Origin: Fimenecus sp964614605
Lineage (GTDB): Bacteria; Bacillota; Clostridia; Oscillospirales; Acutalibacteraceae
Length of the DNA stretch: 31,005 bases
Assembly: GCA_964614605.1 (NCBI GenBank)
Contig: CAZTLU010000013.1
Coordinates: 1 to 31,005 of the forward strand
Direction of reading: 5' to 3'
The position numbers were made by a program, and so were the translations under genes. The notes under the pieces are model-generated. The model was not told the origin of the DNA. It saw nothing but the letters and a program-made list of their open reading frames with translations, and searched no databases. Positions 15,647 to 22,926 of the stretch are shown in pieces. The number at the start of each line of letters is the position of its first letter. Within the stretch, counting starts at the first letter, position 1.

Positions 15647-16326
15647 GTACAGAACAGCCAAAACGCGTTATGACGTTGCTGTCCACCGTTGAACTCGGTA
15701 AGGGCAAAAAGCTTATGGAAAAGCTCAACAGTAAAAATATTCGTATGCATTTCCAATGTGTAGGCTTTGGTACGGCACCCACTGAAATGATGGATATTTT
15801 CGGTCTGGGCAGTAATGATAAAGACATCATCATAAGCTTTGCCGCTGAAAATGCAGTAAAAGAGCTTATGACGGATTTCGGGAAAAATTTCAACAGCTAT
15901 TCCGAGTTCGGCGGGCTGATGATTGTATTGAAATTGACCGCAGTGAACCGTTTGATTTCCGAGATACTTAATCATAATTTACCTGAAGACACATTAAAAG
16001 GGGACGAAACTAAAATGAAAAATGAACATAAGCATAACCTGATTATGATAGCTGTAGGGCAGGGATATGTTGATGCCGTAATGGAAACCGCTAAAAAAGC
16101 AGGTGCCACAGGCGGAACAGTAATCCGCGGAAGATTGGCAGAGTCAGAAAAGCTTAAAGAAGCGGTACAGATTGACATTGAAGAAGAGAGAGAAATTATA
16201 TTTATTCTCGCTCCCGCAAATGTCAGCAATCAAATTATGGATGATGTAAACAATAAATTCGGGCTTCGTACAGAAGCAAGAGGAATTTTGTGTACTGTTC
16301 CTGTTGAAAAGGCATATAAGATATAA
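15643..16326 (+). CDS. Tandem P-II-like regulatory protein
   Basis: A 227-residue soluble protein with two P-II/GlnB-like ferredoxin folds. The first spans about 6-110 (KRVMTLLSTVELGKGKKLME to GGLMIVLKLTAV). The second spans about 128-227 and carries the recognisable P-II layout: NLIMIAVGQGYVDAVMETAKKAGATGGTVIRGRLAE, a T-loop region around SEKLKEAVQIDIEEER, then EIIFILAP. P-II proteins bind ATP/ADP/2-oxoglutarate or other small ligands and gate membrane proteins. The ATGA overlap with the DUF1538 gene implies a fixed stoichiometry and a gating role on that transporter. ATG 15643 is used rather than GTG 15637 because GGAGG is correctly spaced for it. No tyrosine typical of GlnB uridylylation is evident in the second T-loop. 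Confidence 0.85.
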   Translation: MSTEQPKRVMTLLSTVELGKGKKLMEKLNSKNIRMHFQCVGFGTAPTEMMDIFGLGSNDKDIIISFAAENAVKELMTDFGKNFNSYSEFGGLMIVLKLTAVNRLISEILNHNLPEDTLKGDETKMKNEHKHNLIMIAVGQGYVDAVMETAKKAGATGGTVIRGRLAESEKLKEAVQIDIEEEREIIFILAPANVSNQIMDDVNNKFGLRTEARGILCTVPVEKAYKI

Positions 16327-16338
16327 AACTTTTACATC

Positions 16339-16374
16339 AAAAAAGCTCCGTCATGTTTTGTGACGGAGCTTTTT
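16339..16374. terminator. Strong bidirectional terminator
   Basis: AAAAGCTCCGTCA (16341-16353) and TGACGGAGCTTTT (16361-16373) form a perfect stem with A/T tails on both sides. It ends the DUF1538/P-II operon on the plus strand and the purine permease gene on the minus strand. Confidence 0.92.
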
Positions 16375-16395
16375 GCTGCATATTAGTATTTAGTC

Positions 16396-17805
16396 TTAAT
16401 GTGTCAAAAGAAGCATCGCAATAAACAGGAATGCGATTACCCATGAACTGCCCTTAATCTTTTTAATGTCACCGCAGAAAATGCTGATAACAATGTAAGA
16501 AATAAGACCGAATGCAATACCGTAAGAAATATTGTATGTAAAGGGCATTATTGAAAGTGTAAGGAATGCAGGAACGGCAATTTTCAAATCGCTCCAATCA
16601 ATATTTTTGATTGACGCTACCATAAGAAGTCCTACATATATAAGAGCCGCCGCAGTGGTACAACTTGGAACAAGCTGTGCTATGGGACTTAAGAACATTG
16701 CAATAAAGAAGAAAATTCCGCAGAATACAGAGGTAAGACCTGTGCGACCGCCTGCCGCAACACCCGCGTTTACTTCACTAAATGTTGTAACTGTTGATGT
16801 ACCGCAAATGGCACCTGCAGTTGTTGCAATAGCGTCAGAGAGCATTCCTTCATTCATATTAAGAGGGTCGCCGTTTTCGTCAAGCAGATTTGCACGCTCG
16901 CAAGCCGCATAAAGTGTGCCGAGAGTGTCAAACATATCAACCATACAGAAAGCGAGAGCGGTTGTGGCAATTGTAAGAATAAGGTTTGCGGTTCCGTGTT
17001 CAGCCTTGAAAGCGGAGAAATCAAAGCCATCTTTGAATACAGCAAAAAGTGACTGTTCGCCGAATTCCTTGAAAGCCTGAACAGGACTTACAATATTGAG
17101 CGTAAAGCTTTCATAGAAGCCATCAACGGTAAGACCTAACAAATAGTAAAGACCCATACCGCCAAGTATGCCGATAAGCACTGCACCCTTTATTTTCTTG
17201 TGGCTCATAATAGCAATAGCGAGAAGTGTGAATATGGTAACAACCATTGGCATAATATCGCCCCAGCTTTGAGTAAGCAGGTTGAATGAGGCTAAATCAA
17301 CGGCAGTTGAACTGTCAGGAACAACAATTCCCGCATTTTGAAGACCCAAAAGTGCAATGAAAAGACCAATACCGGAGGGAATTGCAACTCTTACAGCGTG
17401 GGGGAGAGCTTCAAAAATCTTTTTGCGAAGACCCGTTACCGTAAGAAGAATAAATACAAGTCCTTCAATAAGTACAAGCACCAATGCGTTGGCGTAAGAA
17501 AGACCAAAACCGATACAAACTGTGTATACAAAAAACGCGTTAAGACCCATACCGCTTGCCTGTGCCAAGGGAAGATTTGCGAGAATACCTGCTAATATTG
17601 TTCCCACAATCGCAGAAATGGCAGTTGCAATATAAATTGCACCGTATGAAACACCAAGGGGATTTGAACCGTCACCCAACGGGTCAGCAAACATATTTGC
17701 ATTAACCATAAGAATGTAAACCATTGCAAAGAATGTGGTCATACCTGCAATAAGCTCGGTTTTTACGGTTGTTCCGCGTTCTTTAAGCTTAAAAAACTTT
17801 TCCAT
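16396..17805 (-). CDS. NCS2 family purine permease (guanine/hypoxanthine or adenine)
   Basis: A 469-residue membrane protein of the AzgA-like branch of the NCS2 family, proton symporters for purine bases. The start KLKERGTTVKTELIAGMTTFFAMVYILMVNA is diagnostic. Other conserved segments are GMGLNAFFVYTV (near 84-95), GIGLFIALLGLQNAG (near 144-158), FCMVDMFDTLGTLY (near 285-298) and TFSEVNAGVAAGGRTGLTS (near 340-358), the substrate-site region. Twelve to fourteen helices fit the family. It starts behind AAAGGAGAA, with TATAAT at 17844-17839; the leader is only about 26 nt, too short for a purine riboswitch. Possible link: guaA lies at the right end of the window, but too far away to be an operon partner. 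Confidence 0.92.
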   Translation of the reverse strand: MEKFFKLKERGTTVKTELIAGMTTFFAMVYILMVNANMFADPLGDGSNPLGVSYGAIYIATAISAIVGTILAGILANLPLAQASGMGLNAFFVYTVCIGFGLSYANALVLVLIEGLVFILLTVTGLRKKIFEALPHAVRVAIPSGIGLFIALLGLQNAGIVVPDSSTAVDLASFNLLTQSWGDIMPMVVTIFTLLAIAIMSHKKIKGAVLIGILGGMGLYYLLGLTVDGFYESFTLNIVSPVQAFKEFGEQSLFAVFKDGFDFSAFKAEHGTANLILTIATTALAFCMVDMFDTLGTLYAACERANLLDENGDPLNMNEGMLSDAIATTAGAICGTSTVTTFSEVNAGVAAGGRTGLTSVFCGIFFFIAMFLSPIAQLVPSCTTAAALIYVGLLMVASIKNIDWSDLKIAVPAFLTLSIMPFTYNISYGIAFGLISYIVISIFCGDIKKIKGSSWVIAFLFIAMLLLTH

Positions 17806-17838
17806 ATCATTTCTCCTTTATTAAAGAGTATAGACGGA

Positions 17839-17867
17839 ATTATAACATATTTATTTCAGATTTTCCA
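17839..17867 (-). promoter_or_regulatory. Promoter of the purine permease gene
   Basis: On the minus strand TGGAAA (17867-17862), a 17-bp spacer and TATAAT (17844-17839). The -10 is perfect and the -35 is weak (4 of 6). Confidence 0.55.
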
Positions 17868-17897
17868 CCATTTTGTGACAGGAAAAAACAAAAAATT

Positions 17898-17924
17898 CAA
17901 AGAAAAAGCGGGATAAAATCTTTG
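17898..17924 (-). terminator. Minus-strand terminator next to the second N block
   Basis: CAAAGA (17898-17903) pairs with TCTTTG (17919-17924). On the minus strand the stem is followed by AATTTTTTGTTTTTT. There is no annotated minus-strand gene directly upstream of it within known sequence, which suggests that one is lost in the gap. Confidence 0.5.
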
Positions 17925-17926
17925 TA

Positions 17927-18026
17927 NNNNNNNNNNNNNNNNNNNNNNNNNNNNNNNNNNNNNNNNNNNNNNNNNNNNNNNNNNNNNNNNNNNNNNNNNN
18001 NNNNNNNNNNNNNNNNNNNNNNNNNN
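17927..18026. other. Assembly gap of 100 N, true length unknown
   Basis: A round 100-base filler. Unlike the first gap, its flanks do not repeat each other, so sequence is probably missing. The flanks look like the two ends of one minus-strand gene (terminator on the left, ribosome binding site plus ATG on the right). Confidence 0.8.
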
Positions 18027-18045
18027 TCATAATTATCCCACCTTT
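18027..18045 (-). CDS. Probable start of an unassembled gene
   Basis: On the minus strand AAAAAGGTGGGATAATT is followed by ATG at 18030-18028, and the reading frame then enters the N block. The purine-rich site with about 7-nt spacing is as good as others in this window. Only one codon is visible, so no product can be named. It would be divergent from the arabinofuranosidase gene. Confidence 0.35.
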
Positions 18046-18095
18046 TTCTATGAAAATATAATTATGACATACAATTCAAATTTGCATTATTTTTA

Positions 18096-18124
18096 TTTAC
18101 AAAAGTCAAAAGAAATGATACTAT
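18096..18124 (+). promoter_or_regulatory. Promoter of the arabinofuranosidase gene
   Basis: TTTACA (18096-18101), 17-bp spacer, TACTAT (18119-18124). Start codon at 18157 with AAAGGAG before it. Confidence 0.6.
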
Positions 18125-18156
18125 TTTTATGGCGATAAAAATAAAGGAGCAAAACC

Positions 18157-19665
18157 ATGGAAAAGTATTTAATTAACCCAAATCAAAAAATCAGTAAAAT
18201 CAGCAAAGACATTTACGGCCATTTCAGTGAGCATCTTGGCAGATGTATCTATGAGGGGCTTTATGTTGGTGAAGATTCTCCGATACCTAATGTAAACGGT
18301 ATGAGAATTGATGTCGTTGAGGCACTTAAAGAGATGGGCATTCCCGTTCTTCGTTGGCCGGGCGGTTGCTTTGCTGATGAATACCATTGGAAAGACGGCA
18401 TTGGTCCTAAAGAAAACAGAAAAAAGATGATTAACACCCATTGGGGCGGTGTGGTTGAAGATAATTCATTCGGTACTCACGAATTTTTTGAGCTTTGCGA
18501 ACAGCTTGGTTGTGAGGCTTATGTGAATGGCAATCTCGGTTCAGGTACTGTTCAGGAAATGAGCGAATGGGTTGAGTATATGACCTTTGACGGTGTATCA
18601 CCTATGGCAGAGCTTCGCAAGGCTAATGGACATGAAAAACCTTGGAAAGTGAAATATTTCGGCGTTGGTAACGAAAACTGGGGTTGCGGCGGTCATTTTC
18701 TGCCCGAAGATTATGCTCAAGCCTATCTTCGTTACAATACCTATGTAAGAAATTACGATAATAACAATACGATTTACAGAGTTGCTTGTGGTCCCAATGC
18801 AGAGGATTATCATTGGACTGATAGAGTGATGTGGAGAGCACGCCACAGAATTGACGGACTTTCACTTCACTATTACACAGAAATCTGGGACAGTGAAACA
18901 AGAAGCAAGAAATCTGCAACTGATTTTAACGAAAAACAGTATTACGGAACTCTTGCAAGAGCATATAAAATTGACGAAATCATAACTCGTCATATTGAGG
19001 TTATGAATAAGTACGACCCGAAACACAGAGTTGACCTTATTGTTGACGAGTGGGGAACTTGGTTTGATGTTGAACCCGGTACAAATCCCGGTTTCCTCTA
19101 TCAGCAGAACACAATGAGAGATGCCATTGTTGCAGGTCTTACACTCAATATTTTCAATAAGCACTCTGACAGAATCAAAATGGCTAATATTGCACAGACC
19201 GTCAATGTGCTTCAGGCTGTGGCTCTTACTGACGGCGAAAAAATGGTGCTCACTCCTACATATCATGTATTCAAAATGTTTAAAGAGCATCAGGAAAACA
19301 CTTTGCTCGGCTCGTTTATCACAACTGATACAAGCATTGTTGACCACAAAAAATATCCCGATGATGAGGGCAACCTTAAACTTCCTCAGCTTATTGAATC
19401 TGCTTCTATAGATGAAAACGGTGTAATTTACTCAACAATCGTAAATACTTCTGCAAAGAAATCTGCAAAAATCAAGTGCCAGATTGCCGACACAAAGATT
19501 AAGAGCATCAAAGCTGAAATCCTTACCGGCGATATTCACGATAAGAACGATTTTGACGATACTGACAATGTGAAAACTGCAGAATTCACCGATTTCAGAA
19601 AGATTTCTGACGGTTTTTATGCAACACTTCCACCTTGCTCAGTTGTAAAATTCGTGATTGAATAA
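18157..19665 (+). CDS. Alpha-L-arabinofuranosidase, GH51
   Basis: A 502-residue cytoplasmic glycosidase (no signal peptide) that removes terminal arabinofuranosyl residues from arabino-oligosaccharides. The TIM barrel covers about 15-370, with the family motifs YGHFSEHLGRCIYEG (20-34), LRWPGGCFADEYHW (65-78), the acid/base E173 in FGVGNENWGCGG, HYYTE (238-242) and the nucleophile E298 in IVDEWGTWFD. A C-terminal beta domain (about 385-502) completes the usual architecture, at normal family length. The start ATG follows AAAGGAG. No transporter or other glycosidase is adjacent, so uptake of the substrate must be encoded elsewhere or in the unassembled gap. The small zinc-ribbon gene starts 1 nt after its stop. 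Confidence 0.95.
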   Translation: MEKYLINPNQKISKISKDIYGHFSEHLGRCIYEGLYVGEDSPIPNVNGMRIDVVEALKEMGIPVLRWPGGCFADEYHWKDGIGPKENRKKMINTHWGGVVEDNSFGTHEFFELCEQLGCEAYVNGNLGSGTVQEMSEWVEYMTFDGVSPMAELRKANGHEKPWKVKYFGVGNENWGCGGHFLPEDYAQAYLRYNTYVRNYDNNNTIYRVACGPNAEDYHWTDRVMWRARHRIDGLSLHYYTEIWDSETRSKKSATDFNEKQYYGTLARAYKIDEIITRHIEVMNKYDPKHRVDLIVDEWGTWFDVEPGTNPGFLYQQNTMRDAIVAGLTLNIFNKHSDRIKMANIAQTVNVLQAVALTDGEKMVLTPTYHVFKMFKEHQENTLLGSFITTDTSIVDHKKYPDDEGNLKLPQLIESASIDENGVIYSTIVNTSAKKSAKIKCQIADTKIKSIKAEILTGDIHDKNDFDDTDNVKTAEFTDFRKISDGFYATLPPCSVVKFVIE

Positions 19666-19666
19666 T

Positions 19667-19918
19667 ATGCAAGAGTGTAAAAGATGTCTGCTTCGCGAAA
19701 TGGCAGAGGCAAGTGCCCTTGATGGCATAACCGAGAGAATAAACGAGCTCTCACCCGACGAAAAAGCCGATGATGAGCTTTATTCTCAACGCTTGAATGA
19801 ATGCAAAAAATGTGAGCATTTAATTTCAGGTGTTTGTATGAAATGTGGTTGCTATGTTGAATTCAGAGCCGCATTTAAAAAGCAAAACTGTCCCAACGCA
19901 AAAGACAGAAAATGGTAA
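19667..19918 (+). CDS. Small zinc-ribbon protein, DUF6171-like
   Basis: An 83-residue protein with seven cysteines: CKRC at 4-7, CKKC near 44-47, CMKCGC near 57-62 and a final C near 75. The order CKKCEHLISGVCMKCGCYVEFRAA-CP fits small Firmicutes proteins called DUF6171 (from memory, moderate certainty). Two CxxC pairs suggest structural zinc. It has no ribosome binding site of its own: the ATG lies 1 nt after the arabinofuranosidase stop, so translation is probably coupled. An in-frame TTG at 19658 is less likely. A functional relation to the glycosidase is not obvious. Confidence 0.75.
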   Translation: MQECKRCLLREMAEASALDGITERINELSPDEKADDELYSQRLNECKKCEHLISGVCMKCGCYVEFRAAFKKQNCPNAKDRKW

Positions 19919-19921
19919 AAC

Positions 19922-19964
19922 AAAAAGCAAGCATAAATCCAAAACGGATAGATGCTTGCTTTTT
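19922..19964 (+). terminator. Terminator after the GH51 operon
   Basis: A 13-bp perfect stem AAAAAGCAAGCAT (19922-19934) / ATGCTTGCTTTTT (19952-19964), T tail included. The loop is 17 nt. Confidence 0.9.
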
Positions 19965-19995
19965 TCTTGTTGTTTTATCTCATGATAAACGATTT

Positions 19996-20032
19996 TGCCC
20001 CATGTAAGGATGAAGGAGTTGACCCTGGGGCA
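19996..20032. other. Isolated GC-rich hairpin
   Basis: TGCCCCA (19996-20002) and TGGGGCA (20026-20032) flank a 23-nt loop that contains AAGGAG. There is no T tail. It lies in the 170 bp between a terminator and the 3' end of the toxin gene. It could be a remnant of a mobile element or a structured RNA; unassigned. Confidence 0.35.
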
Positions 20033-20088
20033 TAGTAAACTTGCACTTTCTATTATACAACAACTAAAAATTAATTCAATAGAATTTA

Positions 20089-20991
20089 TCAGAACAATTT
20101 GAAATTAACAATTCTTTGTAATGCCTCTTTTGCGGTTCCGTATGATACTTCTTCAAAAAGCATTTTTGATGTTATCTCTTCATAATCTTTCTTGTAAATA
20201 TCTTTATCGATTATTTCCTGAAGCAATATATTCATATCAATACCGTCTTTTGCAGAACGGCATTGTGTATGTGGCTTTCGCTCAGTATATACTTCTTTTA
20301 CAAGTTGTTTTAATTCATCGTTAAGAATAACGATTTCAGATAATTTGTACAAATCATAAATATGTCGTGAATGTTCATCGATAGCATTACTTAAATAATA
20401 ATCACCTAAAGCATATAATTTATCTATAAATGTACGCTCTGCAGATTGAACATTAAGTTCAAAAGGCTCAAGGTTATATTCTTTTATTAAATCATCATAG
20501 CCATTTTTATTAAGATAATCATAAATAATACTTGATGCCGTCATTCTTTTACAAGGATATGCTTTGATATAAACAGCAGTTTCAACTATTAAATGTTCTT
20601 CCAAGTAATCTGATGGGAATATTGTTGGATAGTCAATAACATATCTGTTATAATCTCTCCTACTTTTTACATAATCTGCATTTTCAAGATTAAAATGGAA
20701 TTTATCTATTATAGAAACGATATTTCTTTTTAGGTTTTTTCGTTGCCCTTCAGTAGGTTTTGTTTCAGTATCAATATTTAAATCAATATCTTCTGAAAAA
20801 CGATTTATAAGTTTGTAGCACTTTGAAAGGGAAGTGCCACCTTTGAATATTATTTCAGGCTGTAATTCTACAATATCTTTTAAGAAAAGAGTAACATAAT
20901 AATCTTTTTCAATGATGCTTGCTTCAATACCGGTTTCCTCAGATACTTTAAGAATTACTTGTTCAAAAACATCTTTTTTATTGTGCAACAT
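20089..20991 (-). CDS. AbiEii-type nucleotidyltransferase toxin
   Basis: A 300-residue protein of the AbiEii/AbiGii family, the toxin of type IV toxin-antitoxin phage-defence systems. The nucleotidyltransferase core is plain: FKGGTSLSKCYKLINRFSEDIDLNI at about 49-73 with GG-S and the metal-binding D68-x-D70. Later segments ERTFIDKLYALGDYYL and SRHIYDLYKL match family motifs III and IV. Such toxins transfer nucleotides to RNA acceptors (tRNA in studied relatives) and stop growth. ATG 20991 is chosen for GAGG upstream and because it overlaps the antitoxin gene by 14 nt, the usual gene order (antitoxin first). Base composition is more AT-rich than the neighbours, consistent with acquisition. Confidence 0.9.
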   Translation of the reverse strand: MLHNKKDVFEQVILKVSEETGIEASIIEKDYYVTLFLKDIVELQPEIIFKGGTSLSKCYKLINRFSEDIDLNIDTETKPTEGQRKNLKRNIVSIIDKFHFNLENADYVKSRRDYNRYVIDYPTIFPSDYLEEHLIVETAVYIKAYPCKRMTASSIIYDYLNKNGYDDLIKEYNLEPFELNVQSAERTFIDKLYALGDYYLSNAIDEHSRHIYDLYKLSEIVILNDELKQLVKEVYTERKPHTQCRSAKDGIDMNILLQEIIDKDIYKKDYEEITSKMLFEEVSYGTAKEALQRIVNFKLF

Positions 20992-21598
20992 TAAAAATCG
21001 CCTCACTTTCAATAAGGTTTCTCATAACTTTATCCGGAAATACAGATGCGTAAGATATAATATCATCTTTTGTAATATTGTTGGTTTGGATATAGTTGAT
21101 AATACGATTTTTCTTTTCGTTATCTAATGAACGAGGAGAAATATCATTCATCATTTCAAGAAAACTTAATACAGCAACATTTTTATTGTTTATTACAGTT
21201 CTTGCTTTCCTGAGTATAACTTGTTGTTTGCCGACCATAACACTACGTACATTGGCAGTTTCATTGTTAGTATATATTTCAATAATGTTTGACATTTGTG
21301 TTGTAAGCTTCAGTTGATTTTGAAAAGAAATACCAGAGTAATAACCGATAGTTCCATTAGCGTTTTTAATGTATTTTTTCTCAATAACCTTACGAGGACT
21401 CAATATACTTTTACCGAATACTGTGTCAGTTGGAATATAGTATATACCTTTTTCATAACGAATAATTTTATTTTCTTCACACAAGACCTGAAGTTGTTTC
21501 ATTACCCAAGGACGAGAATAATTTTTAAATGTAATATCTGTTGAGAGAATTGGTTCATTAGTGCCATATTTTTCTAACAAAGAATCAAATAAAGTCAT
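20978..21598 (-). CDS. AbiEi-like antitoxin (DUF6088 type)
   Basis: A 206-residue protein. The N-terminal 60 residues form a winged-helix-like region (FKNYSRPWVMKQLQVLCEENKIIRYEKGIYYIP), as in AbiEi antitoxins that bind their own promoter. The middle (GTIGYYSGISFQNQLKLTTQMSNIIEIYTN) and the VILRKAR segment match the AbiEi/DUF6088 family. It is upstream of, and overlaps, the toxin gene. The start follows AAGGGG. Promoter: TTGACT (21670-21665), 16-bp spacer, TATAAT (21648-21643). Autorepression is expected from the family and not shown here. Confidence 0.87.
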   Translation of the reverse strand: MTLFDSLLEKYGTNEPILSTDITFKNYSRPWVMKQLQVLCEENKIIRYEKGIYYIPTDTVFGKSILSPRKVIEKKYIKNANGTIGYYSGISFQNQLKLTTQMSNIIEIYTNNETANVRSVMVGKQQVILRKARTVINNKNVAVLSFLEMMNDISPRSLDNEKKNRIINYIQTNNITKDDIISYASVFPDKVMRNLIESEAIFNVAQ

Positions 21599-21642
21599 AA
21601 AAGTACCCCTTTCTATATATAATATAACCTTTCACAACTGAA

Positions 21643-21670
21643 TTATACTATATTTAACAAATAAAGTCAA
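21643..21670 (-). promoter_or_regulatory. Promoter of the AbiE pair
   Basis: Minus strand TTGACT, 16-bp spacer, TATAAT. Downstream AT-rich repeats (TATATTATATATAG) could serve as antitoxin sites. Confidence 0.65.
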
Positions 21671-21809
21671 TAATAATATAATTGTGATTTTCATATATAC
21701 AAAAATGCCACGGGTATTTCATATTTGCTATGACATTTTTTATATATAAAAATTCATTCTAAAAGTTTCTTTCATATTTATTATATATAATTTGAAAGGA
21801 CTGATTTTA

Positions 21810-22091
21810 ATGCCAAAAGAAAAGCAAAATATCATATACAAGAAAATGGGTAGTGCCAAACGCCGCCGCGATGGTTTACTTGATGTAGAACATAATATCA
21901 ATAAGTTTCTGTTGAAGAATCCTGAACTTAAAAAGTACGAAGGGGACCTGCGAAAAGAAACACAACATTTTCAAAAGGCATATAAGTTTCAATATCTGCC
22001 TCATTATTACTTTTATGATATGAAAACTGACAGACCCAAAAGAACAACATCAAAATATTGGCAAACTTTCGCTACATATGTTGAAGAATAA
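21810..22091 (+). CDS. Small basic protein of unknown function
   Basis: A 93-residue, strongly basic protein (KKMGSAKRRRDGLLDVEH, LKKYEGDLRKETQHFQ, KTDRPKRTTSK) with an aromatic stretch FQYLPHYYFYDM near 65-76. No signal peptide, membrane helix or known motif. The ATG at 21810 is supported by GAAAGGA about 10 nt ahead; the TTG at 21792 is inside that site. It stands alone between the AbiE pair and the lipid operon, on the opposite strand to both, and is AT-rich like the AbiE genes. The charge pattern would suit nucleic-acid binding, but this is only a guess. It may belong to the same acquired segment as AbiE. Confidence 0.6.
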   Translation: MPKEKQNIIYKKMGSAKRRRDGLLDVEHNINKFLLKNPELKKYEGDLRKETQHFQKAYKFQYLPHYYFYDMKTDRPKRTTSKYWQTFATYVEE

Positions 22092-22237
22092 CAGGGGAGT
22101 GGCTGTGGAGTCCAATTAGAGTTAAGGTTTTTTATACTGTCTTGATTGAACTTTTCAATATGTTTTCTCTAAAATTCTTATAAGTTCAATTTAACGATAC
22201 TGATGCTTAAAAAAATATAAATTTAGTGGTAAAAAAT

Positions 22238-22275
22238 ACCACCCAACAATCAAATGTAAAAGACTATTGAGTGGT
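22238..22275. terminator. Terminator of the flavodoxin-FtsH-lipid operon
   Basis: Imperfect stem, arms 22238-22250 (ACCACCCAACAAT) and 22263-22275 (ACTATTGAGTGGT). T-rich on both sides, so it can end the minus-strand operon and any plus-strand transcript from 21810. Confidence 0.7.
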
Positions 22276-22296
22276 GATTTTTTATACTAATGAGAT

Positions 22297-22893
22297 TCAG
22301 TTTTGTTTTTTGTGTATAGCTTTTGATTTTGATGATTCAATTATTCGTTTAAATCTGTGAATACCGTAGAGTACTGTCGACACAATCATTGCAACTGCAC
22401 TAAGAATAATCAGAACATTGGCAATTGTCAACGGGATTTTCGGGAAGAACATCAGAACAAGCATTACTGCATATAAAAACACAGTACAGGCTTTTCCATA
22501 CCACAATGCACCGTTTATTTCGCTGGTTGCCTTGGTTTCCCAAAGTGCAGTAGCAAACATAAATATTTCTTTAACTATAAGAATAATCAAAACAGGTAAC
22601 ATCAGCTCATATTTTGATAATAGGCAATACATCATAGCTGCTTGTGTCAGTTTGTCAGCAACAGGGTCAAGTGCTTTGCCTATGTCCGTTACCTGATTAA
22701 ATCTTCTTGCGATTTTTCCGTCAAGAACATCGGTAAGTGCGGAAATCGCCACAAACACAACGGTTAAAATACCATTTTCAAGCGTGCAATATGCCCAAAT
22801 GATTGCAGGAATTAACGCAAATCGTAAATAAGTTATTAAATTTGGAACTGAAAAGAAATCTTTTAACTTTATATTTTCTAACGCTTTAAGCAT
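22297..22893 (-). CDS. CDP-alcohol phosphatidyltransferase (PgsA-like)
   Basis: A 198-residue membrane enzyme of the CDP-alcohol phosphatidyltransferase family. The complete catalytic motif D-x2-D-G-x2-A-R-x8-G-x3-D-x3-D lies at about 55-80 (DVLDGKIARR, then DIGKALDPVADK). It begins with PNLITYLRFALIPAI, typical of phosphatidylglycerophosphate synthases, and has about six helices. The likely reaction is CDP-diacylglycerol plus glycerol-3-phosphate to PG-phosphate, but a stand-alone paralogue with another alcohol is possible. The tail is basic (RIIESSKSKAIHKKQN). It is the last gene of the operon, 33 nt after the acyltransferase gene, with AGAGGA as ribosome binding site. Linked acyltransferase and ligase genes support phospholipid remodelling. 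Confidence 0.88.
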   Translation of the reverse strand: MLKALENIKLKDFFSVPNLITYLRFALIPAIIWAYCTLENGILTVVFVAISALTDVLDGKIARRFNQVTDIGKALDPVADKLTQAAMMYCLLSKYELMLPVLIILIVKEIFMFATALWETKATSEINGALWYGKACTVFLYAVMLVLMFFPKIPLTIANVLIILSAVAMIVSTVLYGIHRFKRIIESSKSKAIHKKQN

Positions 22894-22926
22894 ATAAAAT
22901 CCTCTTTCTGATTTATTTGCCCTTTC

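Noticed and set aside
17806..17926. A purine riboswitch before the NCS2 permease gene
   Set aside because: The -10 at 17844-17839 leaves a leader of only about 26 nt, too short for a riboswitch, and no purine aptamer consensus was seen.
21703..21750. A terminator with arms AAAAATG and CATTTTT between AbiE and the orphan gene
   Set aside because: The stem is AT-only at the base and mismatched, with a long loop; too weak to list as a terminator.
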